A DNA stretch of 64,000 bases from Diplonema japonicum (taxonomy: Eukaryota > Euglenozoa > Diplonemea > Diplonemida > Diplonemidae): positions 186,001 to 250,000 of the forward strand of contig OZ025684.1 in the NCBI GenBank assembly GCA_964019335.1, written 5' to 3'. The notes beneath the pieces were generated by a model. It was given only the letters and a program-made list of their open reading frames with translations. It was not told where the DNA came from and made no database searches. A program made the position numbers and the translations under genes. Every line of letters starts with the position of its first letter. Position 1 is the stretch's first letter. Positions 56,990-64,000 of the stretch are shown here, in pieces.

Positions 56990-58546
56990 TCATTGCGCAG
57001 GACACACATGCTCATACAGAAAACTAGTAAGATCCACCGACCCAGTACACCCCATAGAATACGGCGCATCCTCCGGCCGGACCTTAGGAAAACAGGAACG
57101 GGGGTTGTAAGTTTTCGACAGAGCAATCATCTGAGGGCTCACCCCGCACAGATAATGATGCGTATCACAGGTCTCGCGGAACGCAGGGTACACGTACCCA
57201 AATGTGTCGTGAATCTTTACAGGGTAGAAAGACAGCAAATGCTGCGCACATGTGTTCGAAGCCTGAATAGCCTGGTTGGTACGTCTATCAGTCATGGTGT
57301 ACGGGTAACTCGAACCGATCCTGTTGTAGGAGTAAGAAGGTGTCGTTCTCCAGACGTAAGTGACATTCATTTGTGACATAAACTGCGGGTTGAACATTCC
57401 CTTTTCATCGAGGTACGCCAGGAATACCTCCAGACGCGCGCAGAACTGAGCGTGGGTGATGTCACGCAGGTCCCAATGACCGAAGTTCATCACGACAATG
57501 TTGTGGACGGAGTTCGGCTGTGCGACGGTGTTCTTCAACAGTGCGATAGTTTGATCGACTTGGTGCTTTGTGTGAGTGTCTTGAACCCTCTGGTGAGCGG
57601 GAATCCTTGATGACGGTCCTTTTTCAGTGAAGTGAAGCGATTCTGTTTTCATAAACGCTTGGTTGGGAATTCTCGTCACCGGGGTTTGGTAAGAACTGCT
57701 TTCATCCGACGCCAAAACCGGCTTCTTCTTGATGTTTGCCAGGGCGTTGAACCAGGCCCACCCGTGAGAGTCACCCATTATAATGATGTTTCCTTTCATC
57801 GCGCATTCGTCTAAGAGAATTGTTGGTTCCGGCTTACAGGATTCCCAGAGGTAAGCGTCGGTGTGGTGGGGTGGTGCGACCTTGTAGTGAGGGACACAGT
57901 CCGATATTGTTTTTTCAATGTTGAAGCTCGCGATGTTTTTGAAGACCTTGCCCTCGAACGGTGTGATGTTCTTTGTGGGGTAGCCGGCACGGGTGCCTTT
58001 GTACGACAGTGTCAGCGTGACCTTGTAGTTACCCGATCGCGGGACCTGGTCGGAGGTAATGGCATACAACGACGCTTTGATATTTGTCACGTGACACATT
58101 GCAATGGATTGATCGTCCGAGTGTTCCATTCTACATTCGTACCAAAGCCCCTCCTCCGTCCCTTCCAGCGTTGTGTTGGAAATGGTGTCCGCGTACATTG
58201 TAAAACCATTTATTTTCCCCACGTTGGGAACGTCGACGGTGTTCGCGTCGATAGAGAAAACCGTTGGGGGAACAACAGGGACGGGGGATGTAGCCGGTGC
58301 ATTGGTTTCTGTTGAATTCGCAGGCTCGGCCGAATTGTTAGTGTTCGTGGGAGGAGGATCGGTTAGTTGCTGTTTGAACTGCCTGTGTTGTTGGCTTTGA
58401 TTCACCACTGCGGTCACCGCATCTCTAAAGCTCGACAGTTCTTCCCTCAACTTCCTCACCTCGTTGTTCTGCCTGGACGGATGATACGCCAGGCTCAATA
58501 TGCAAACCAACCCTACCAGCGCTAGTAGATACTGAGAGTACGCCAT
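56990..58546 (-). CDS. PC-esterase/SGNH-type single-pass membrane protein (TBL/NXPE-like)
   Basis: 518 residues from the ATG giving MAYSQYLLALVGLVCILSLA; upstream in-frame sequence is poly-Lys/Pro spacer. Residues 3-22 form a signal-anchor (type II), followed by a short coiled stretch (NNEVRKLREELSSF) and a Pro/Thr/Ser linker with many N-sequons (about 60-95). A beta-rich segment follows (about 95-215), then the esterase core: GDSHGWAWFNAL near residue 256 with the nucleophile Ser, NFGHWDLRD near 351, YVWRTTPSY, and DTHHYLCG near 459 with the Asp-x-x-His pair. Relatives (plant TBL/PMR5, NXPE and Cas1-type proteins) sit in the Golgi and usually O-acetylate glycans. Expected location is Golgi lumen; substrate unknown. 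It could act on glycans of the Thr-rich stalk proteins encoded nearby, which is only conjecture. Confidence 0.85.
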   Translation of the reverse strand: MAYSQYLLALVGLVCILSLAYHPSRQNNEVRKLREELSSFRDAVTAVVNQSQQHRQFKQQLTDPPPTNTNNSAEPANSTETNAPATSPVPVVPPTVFSIDANTVDVPNVGKINGFTMYADTISNTTLEGTEEGLWYECRMEHSDDQSIAMCHVTNIKASLYAITSDQVPRSGNYKVTLTLSYKGTRAGYPTKNITPFEGKVFKNIASFNIEKTISDCVPHYKVAPPHHTDAYLWESCKPEPTILLDECAMKGNIIIMGDSHGWAWFNALANIKKKPVLASDESSSYQTPVTRIPNQAFMKTESLHFTEKGPSSRIPAHQRVQDTHTKHQVDQTIALLKNTVAQPNSVHNIVVMNFGHWDLRDITHAQFCARLEVFLAYLDEKGMFNPQFMSQMNVTYVWRTTPSYSYNRIGSSYPYTMTDRRTNQAIQASNTCAQHLLSFYPVKIHDTFGYVYPAFRETCDTHHYLCGVSPQMIALSKTYNPRSCFPKVRPEDAPYSMGCTGSVDLTSFLYEHVCPAQ

Positions 58547-59355
58547 TTCTTTTTTGTTTTCCTCTTTTTTTTCCCTCTTTTTTTTTTTTTTCTGGCGTGG
58601 AAAAAAAAAAAAAAACGGGGAGGGAGAGGAGGGGAGAAGGGGGGGGGGGGGGGGGGAACCCCCCCGTTGCCTATAACCATACATACAAACCAAAAAAGAA
58701 TTATCCAGGGGGGGGCACGGTAAGGGTACGTATGGCCCTCTTCGGATTGGTTTTTTTTTCTTTTTGTACAGTTTTAGGTGTGTGAATTCTCTTTTTCTTT
58801 TTTCTTCCTTCCTCATTCTATTATTTTTATTCTTTTATTCCTTTCGGGCTCTTGCGCGAGAAAAGGGGTTTCAAGATTTTTCTAGAGAGAGAGAGAGAAC
58901 AGCAACTGTTGGTTTTATTTTCCTTTCTTTTGTGAGTATTGTCACCATTCTTCTCTTCAGACGGATTATGCATCTTTTTCTGTTATCTTTTTATTTCTTA
59001 AACCATTTGTAATCATATATCTATATATATCTGGCCAATTATTTGCTATTATTCATGTGTATTTCTTTCTTTTTGCTTGATACGAATGTTGACCGTTTAT
59101 TCATGAGTGTTGAAGTAAGTCTTTGATGTGACGCACTTCGCTGACCCTGCCTGCATCCATCCCCTTTTTTTTTTTCCAGGTTTTCTCCTCCTTTAAAAAG
59201 AACAAAAGGGGGGAACTGGAAGAAGAAAAAAACCCCCACCCTCCCCCTCCCGAATCGAAAAAAAAAAAAAAAATAAAAATAAAAAATTAAAGGAGATCTT
59301 TATAAGACGCCCCTTGGGGAAAAAAAGAAGAAGAAAAAAAAGAAAAAAAAAAAAC
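58547..59355. other. Spacer with two LINE-type tails
   Basis: 59109-59166 resembles the LINE tail (GAAGTAAGTCTTTGATGTGA then CGCACTT and CTGCATCCATCCCC), and 59286-59316 is a solo tail with stem TCTT-TAT-AAGA. Also poly-G (58638-58656) and TC-rich runs. No gene. Confidence 0.55.
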
Positions 59356-59814
59356 TCAAAGGGGAATTGTGCTTCTGCACGCTTTGGAGAGTTCTGCAAA
59401 GGTTTGGTTCTGTTCTGTTGTGATGGAAGTTCTCTGCTCTGATTCGCTCTGCCCGAAATCAAACGCTCGGAGCAAGAGAGCAGACAGAGAAATACTTGGC
59501 CGAGAGGAAGCTAGGAAACTAAGAGTAACCTGAGTAGTGGCACTCTGTATTTTTCTCATCGCACACGCAACATCCTTCACCTCAGAACCGTCGATCGCAT
59601 GCAGCTGTAGCCCAGCAACCACGCCAGCAGCGTAAGCTGGTGTATCGAACAACACACCCTGTATTCTCAAATCCTCGAGCAGCGCCACCCCATACCGCTC
59701 GTCTTCTTTCTTCGTCACCACAAGATCAAAGCTCTCCGGTTCTATCCGCTCGTTGCTCTTTGAAGGCCACCTCAAGATGTCCCCTTCCCTTCTATTGCTC
59801 ACCCTTTCCGGCAT
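59356..59814 (-). CDS. Small PDZ-domain protein
   Basis: 152 residues from MPERVSNRREGDILRW; an earlier in-frame ATG would add Phe/Lys homopolymer residues and is not used. A PDZ fold is visible at about residues 27-100: FDLVVTKKEDERYGVALLED (strand 1 and carboxylate loop region), GVLFDTPAYAAGVVAGLQLH (SPA-like turn and AG..GD-type helix) and AIDGSEVKDV. The canonical GLGF loop appears as YGVA, so peptide binding may be atypical. The C-terminal 45 residues are Ser/Thr/Gln-rich and probably disordered. It follows the ankyrin/F-box gene by only 65 bases. PDZ proteins bind C-terminal tails; the partner is unknown. Confidence 0.75.
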   Translation of the reverse strand: MPERVSNRREGDILRWPSKSNERIEPESFDLVVTKKEDERYGVALLEDLRIQGVLFDTPAYAAGVVAGLQLHAIDGSEVKDVACAMRKIQSATTQVTLSFLASSRPSISLSALLLRAFDFGQSESEQRTSITTEQNQTFAELSKACRSTIPL

Positions 59815-59879
59815 ATTTCTTCCTGGTTTTTTTTTTTTTTTTTTAAAGGGGGTACGGAAAAAACAAGAAATAAAACAAA

Positions 59880-62800
59880 TCAAAAAAAAGTCACGTAAGA
59901 ACTTAGAAACGGATGTTCAAGCTTTAAAAAGGCGAGAAGATCTTCCTGTGTATTCCTGGAAGGCTCCTCGGGTAGCGTAATGCACAAGGTATAAAACGAA
60001 TCAGGTGGAGACGCACACGACACCTCGTAACGGTTGGTTGAACAAAACTCGCTGCGCATATTTGTGGAGCACTGTGCTGGGCCGTCGTAGTCTGCTCGTA
60101 CGATGTCTCTGGAAACAGATTTGTACTCAGGGCTATAAGATGCGATGACACATAGCTCCTCACCGTCTTTGGTGTGGATTGGCGGGCCTTTTTTGTCGCC
60201 GGCAGTTCGGTTGCACTTCCCATAAAGAAGCCAAAACCTTCGCGACCACCGCCCGGCGGAGTTCTTCTTCTGGACATCTGGAATGTCAACCTCTTGTCCT
60301 TCTTCAACAAGAAAATAGTCAACAGAAACACGCCTGAACTCGTTGTTCTCCCTCACAAGCACCACCCCGCACGCTTCCATATCACGCAGCCTCCTCGTGA
60401 TGACTACAACGTGAGGCGGGTCCTCCTCGGATCGGAAATATCGTTGAAGAACATCCAACGATGGGTGGTGGTGGCTGGACGACACGATGCGAGATATGGC
60501 CAGTTCATCGCATGGGTCTTCTGTAAAGACAGTGTTTCGCAAGACCCTTCGGGCAGCTAGGCGTACTTTTTCAGAGGGAAATATGCTGGCACGGAGCATC
60601 GCAGGCATCGTCCCAAACATATTGCCATATGTGTACTTCGTCGTCTGCAAGGGGTAGGTGTTGCCTGACACAACGCATTTCGTTCCGAGAGGCCGGCAGC
60701 ATATGGTGCTCGGCCAGCTTATCCAAGCGAGGCCGTCCCAGCTTTCTTCCCATTCCTCGTTCTCTTCTTCGGAGCCGCCTTCGTCGGGGAGGTATGCGTC
60801 GCACATAACTTCTATCTTTGCGAAGTGTTTTTCAAGAACCACCGCGACCTCCCATTTCCCTAAGGAGACTGCTGTCTTGAGGAGCTCTCCTGCAGCGTTG
60901 GCTGCGAGATCGCCGCATTTGACATCCAGCAGTTCAAGTGTTCCTTGTACATCTCTTGTGTCCCCCAGCATGGTGTCCACACAGTTTGCGAGCCCCGACG
61001 AAATTGCCGTTGCCAGCAAGCATTTTTTGTCTTCCCTTTTTTCGAAGTAGAACGTCCGTGAATCCATCGTCTCTGTCCCTCGTTGTCCTTTGAAGGCCGC
61101 TTCGTACCTCATGCTTAGCAGCCGCGCCGCAACATCTCCCGCACGCATCTCGCAAGCTGTGTGGATAGCCCTCCACAACACGTCCATGGTAATGGTGCTT
61201 AGCATGTCGCAGAGAATATTTGTTTTCATAACGCAGCGCGACTTGCAGCATGCTGCAAGGACCGCCTCTTGCATGGAAGATGTGCCCCAATCCCCAACCA
61301 GCTCGCCTAAATAACTCAAGGTAAGGTTGAGCATTTCCAACGAGCCGTGGATGCACACGCTGGTCACTATAGCCGTGGCATCTGCGGGGCTTATGCTGCT
61401 CAGTCTTACTAGTTTCAGCAGCTTTTCCACAAGGGACACCGAGCCCTCCCTTGCAGCACATGTCAAGGTGCTTCGTTGCACGGAGCACCCCTTTGGGAGA
61501 ATCAAAGGCACCTTGCGGTGCGTTCCATAGATGCCGTGATGCCTGCCCACGTCAATCTCACCCACGGTGTGCCACTCCACGCCAGGCAGCACTTCGGTTG
61601 TTTGTTCTTCTTCTTCTTCTTCTTCGTCTCGCATGCGGATTGATCGCCCAATGCCGCCAAAGCACACACCCTCCATGTCCTCAAGGAGCCGCAGTAGCTT
61701 GTCAGCTAATTCGAATTGATGAGTAGCGATGGCCCACTCTAAAGGGTACGTCGCGTACAGCGCCCCGCACGCGTAATGCGTCCCGCACGACACCTCGACA
61801 CTGACCAAGTCCCTCACCGTCCCGACGTCTGCCAGCTGTGAAAGGTTCGCCCCCACGTTTATGTAACGTCTGTCTTTGAGCCCTAGCCCCAGACCGAAGT
61901 CGTACCTGTCAAAGCCGTTGACGCCCCCTGCGTCGATGGTGGAGAGGTCGAGGTACGACCAGTCACAGATGACGGGGAGGTAGTGGTGGTAGAGGTGGCT
62001 TGCCGTGAAGTGCTCAGCGACGAGGATGCCCGACCGTCCCCTGGCTTCGAAGTAGTTGAGACCATCTTTATCAAGCTCGTGTTTTGTTGCAGGTTCCCAA
62101 AGCTCAGACGCAGAGCTCACAATGCACAACGCTTTGCACACAAGCCGTGCCGTTAAAAGGTCGCTGTGCGAAAGGTACGCAACGACGCCCTGCCACAGGT
62201 CGCGCGACAGCAGGGACGTCGAGCTGTAGCAAAACGGCGCATACGACTCGTACGGTAGGAGGAGCTTGTTTAGGGGGGAGAAAAACATGTTTTGAGGAAG
62301 GGAAGGGTCAGCATCGTGCGAAAGAAGGAGCCGTGTGAGCGACGGGTCGTGCTGGAGTGCAAGACCAAGCGGGCGGCATGCCAGTAAACCATGAAGGGAG
62401 TAGCAGCTTTTAGGGTCGCATTCCGCGTAGCAGACATCGTTAGCAGGATCTCCTTGAAGAGCATCCAGCAGGTACGAGGTGAGGTTCAGGTTTCCGTGTT
62501 TGACAGCGATGGCCATCGGGCTCTGCAGAACAGAACTCTTCGTTTGATGGAGACCCGACCACACGTTGTTTGAAAGCAGCAGCTTCAGGTTCCCAAACAC
62601 AACGTCCCTGCCAGGTGCAAAGCCGATACTGTTCGTGAAGCATTGGTTCTTCGCAGTGTCGTAACTGCACAGAAGCATCACCGTCTCGTTTACCATGTTG
62701 CTTGTCCCATGGTTGGACCACGGCCACTCGGGGCACGCTTCATCGATCACACAAAACGACGCAGCAGCCCATGTTGCTTCACGGAACCTTTCCACTTTCA

Positions 62801-64000
62801 ACAGAGCCGACAGCACCTCCTCAGGGAAGTACATCACAGTGGACGCCACTGCCGCGATGTACCGCAGGCTAGCCCCAGACATGAACTCGACTGCCGATCG
62901 GATCTTGCCCAGGGACAGCATGTAGAACAAGCGCCCGTCAAGTGTGCGGGAATCATTTTCATGGCCATAGAGTAACTTCATGTGGGGGTGTCCGTCAGGT
63001 AGGTAACGCATCGCTACAGCGACGGCCTGCCTCCGTTGTGTGTCTGCCTCGATTATGTCGCACGCAAGGTTGACGTGTTTAGCACAGCTTGCATCCAGCC
63101 CGCCTAGCCACGCAGTGCACCCTTCCATCGATGCTCCGTGTTCAAACAGGTACGTACACACATCTGTGTGTCCCTTAGCCAGGCCCACGTGCATCGCTGT
63201 TTTCCCGTTGCTGTCAAGCAAGTCGAGGCACCTTGACCCTTCAGCCACCGCCCTTACAACTTCCATGTCGCCACGTTCTGCTGCGATGTGCAGCGGTGTC
63301 TGAAAACGGTAGTCACGCGCCTCCCACAAATTGGAGTCCGTTTTTAAAAGCTGGGTAATCAGCGCAGCGCAGCCCACCTTTGCAGCTTCATGCACCAGAG
63401 TCCTGCACGCGATGTGAGCTGTTGAGGGGTCCTGTGCCCAGCCCACTGACAGGTCAGCGGCGGCTACCTGTGCAAGCTCCTCGCACATTAATGACCTGTT
63501 GTGCAGAGCTGCAAAGAGCTCTGGGTAGGCTTGCATGCCTGTCAGAGTAATGCGCACGTCGTACTTCACGTCTGGAAGCGACTCCTTTAAGTGCTCCATG
63601 TCACGGAAGGATGGGTTGGAGGTTCCTATCAACGAGCACAGCACACGTGGATGTCTATGCAGACTGGCTGTGTACACATCCTTGAGGGTGAGGTCTGCCT
63701 CCTCCTCACGGGGTATGGGATCGGACCTGACGAACTGCCACGCGACGCACTTGGGGAGAAGCTCTCTGAAAGCAGGCTGTGCTTCTAAAGCTGAGCGAAC
63801 GTCTGAGAGATTCGCAAAGGCACCCACACCACCCTCTGCCTCGACGAGGATCATCCTATGCACGCTGTGGTCAAGCGAGACGGAGAAGGCAATGCCCGGG
63901 GGGTACTGCAGCGCACTAGCTTCCGAAAGCAGATCGTCTATCTCATGCAGGGTTTCGTAGTATTCTGCGAAGGCCGCTTCGTGCCGGACGAGAGCATCCG
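59880..64000 (-). CDS. Large ankyrin-repeat and F-box protein (5' partial)
   Basis: About 1370 codons are visible and the frame is open to the right edge, so the N-terminus lies outside the window. Ankyrin repeats are clear at about 63420-63100 (HIACRTLVHEAAKVGCAALI, TPLHIAAERGDMEVVRAV, GKTAMHVGLAKGHTDVCTYL), with further degenerate ones at about 62560-62300 (MAIAVKHGNLNLTSYLL, LGLALQHDPSLTRLLLSH) and about 61720-61400 (LEWAIATHQFELADKLLRLL, TLTCAAREGSVSLVEKLL). An F-box stands at about 62215-62095 (RDLWQGVVAYLSHSDLLTAR then LVCKAL). A Glu run is at 61605-61630. The last part (about 60600-60000) is a conserved-looking domain I do not recognise. The F-box would recruit SKP1/cullin E3 ligase and the ankyrins a substrate. 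No membrane segment. Family call good for the parts; full role unknown. Confidence 0.85.
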   Translation of the reverse strand, partial: DALVRHEAAFAEYYETLHEIDDLLSEASALQYPPGIAFSVSLDHSVHRMILVEAEGGVGAFANLSDVRSALEAQPAFRELLPKCVAWQFVRSDPIPREEEADLTLKDVYTASLHRHPRVLCSLIGTSNPSFRDMEHLKESLPDVKYDVRITLTGMQAYPELFAALHNRSLMCEELAQVAAADLSVGWAQDPSTAHIACRTLVHEAAKVGCAALITQLLKTDSNLWEARDYRFQTPLHIAAERGDMEVVRAVAEGSRCLDLLDSNGKTAMHVGLAKGHTDVCTYLFEHGASMEGCTAWLGGLDASCAKHVNLACDIIEADTQRRQAVAVAMRYLPDGHPHMKLLYGHENDSRTLDGRLFYMLSLGKIRSAVEFMSGASLRYIAAVASTVMYFPEEVLSALLKVERFREATWAAASFCVIDEACPEWPWSNHGTSNMVNETVMLLCSYDTAKNQCFTNSIGFAPGRDVVFGNLKLLLSNNVWSGLHQTKSSVLQSPMAIAVKHGNLNLTSYLLDALQGDPANDVCYAECDPKSCYSLHGLLACRPLGLALQHDPSLTRLLLSHDADPSLPQNMFFSPLNKLLLPYESYAPFCYSSTSLLSRDLWQGVVAYLSHSDLLTARLVCKALCIVSSASELWEPATKHELDKDGLNYFEARGRSGILVAEHFTASHLYHHYLPVICDWSYLDLSTIDAGGVNGFDRYDFGLGLGLKDRRYINVGANLSQLADVGTVRDLVSVEVSCGTHYACGALYATYPLEWAIATHQFELADKLLRLLEDMEGVCFGGIGRSIRMRDEEEEEEEQTTEVLPGVEWHTVGEIDVGRHHGIYGTHRKVPLILPKGCSVQRSTLTCAAREGSVSLVEKLLKLVRLSSISPADATAIVTSVCIHGSLEMLNLTLSYLGELVGDWGTSSMQEAVLAACCKSRCVMKTNILCDMLSTITMDVLWRAIHTACEMRAGDVAARLLSMRYEAAFKGQRGTETMDSRTFYFEKREDKKCLLATAISSGLANCVDTMLGDTRDVQGTLELLDVKCGDLAANAAGELLKTAVSLGKWEVAVVLEKHFAKIEVMCDAYLPDEGGSEEENEEWEESWDGLAWISWPSTICCRPLGTKCVVSGNTYPLQTTKYTYGNMFGTMPAMLRASIFPSEKVRLAARRVLRNTVFTEDPCDELAISRIVSSSHHHPSLDVLQRYFRSEEDPPHVVVITRRLRDMEACGVVLVRENNEFRRVSVDYFLVEEGQEVDIPDVQKKNSAGRWSRRFWLLYGKCNRTAGDKKGPPIHTKDGEELCVIASYSPEYKSVSRDIVRADYDGPAQCSTNMRSEFCSTNRYEVSCASPPDSFYTLCITLPEEPSRNTQEDLLAFLKLEHPFLSSYVTFF

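Overview
The window looks like nuclear DNA of an intron-poor, single-celled eukaryote. The evidence is: open reading frames starting in eukaryotic sequence context, a plausible GT-AG intron in a 5' leader, non-LTR (LINE-type) reverse transcriptase remnants, SINE-like repeats, DNA transposons with terminal inverted repeats (TIRs), and intergenic DNA full of long A, T and G homopolymer runs. Every gene I can support lies on the minus strand, as do the LINE remnants. Such one-way gene order recalls euglenozoan (kinetoplastid/diplonemid) gene clusters, but nothing here fixes the species. I saw no rRNA, tRNA, CRISPR array, virus or toxin gene.

Layout. 0-10 kb holds ordinary single genes separated by homopolymer-rich spacers: a PhyH-type dioxygenase, a putatively N-acylated protein, a PhzF-fold enzyme, a type I membrane protein, a GlpT/SLC37-like transporter and a small unknown protein. 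10-14 kb is a graveyard of LINE and SINE copies. 14.8-49.8 kb is a tandem array of seven paralogous surface-protein genes (called G1 to G7 here, in coordinate order) plus one broken copy. 50-56.5 kb is transposon-rich: a pogo-like element with intact TIRs, a short relative of it, and a Mutator-like element whose TIRs are built of degenerate tandem repeats. 57-64 kb returns to single genes: a PC-esterase/SGNH membrane protein, a PDZ protein and a large ankyrin/F-box protein that runs off the right edge.

The array is the most striking content. Each member has a signal peptide, a 12-cysteine domain, a Thr/Pro-rich mucin-like stalk of about 150-550 residues, and a nearly invariant membrane module of about 370-390 residues. 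Hydrophobic segments, loop charges and a conserved NYT sequon in the fourth loop fit a seven-helix, N-out/C-in topology, so the proteins look like stalked, adhesion-receptor-like 7TM surface molecules of unknown family. Stalks and cytoplasmic tails vary, while the membrane module appears homogenised, probably by unequal exchange and gene conversion.

Two tandem blocks of about 6-7 kb (about 27.0-33.8 and 34.2-40.1 kb) are copies of each other. Because they carry different transposon insertions, they serve as filled and empty sites and help delimit the mobile elements. LINE tails across the window share a short 3' stem-loop whose stem changes with compensation, and a SINE-like repeat occurs with that tail or with an unrelated one.
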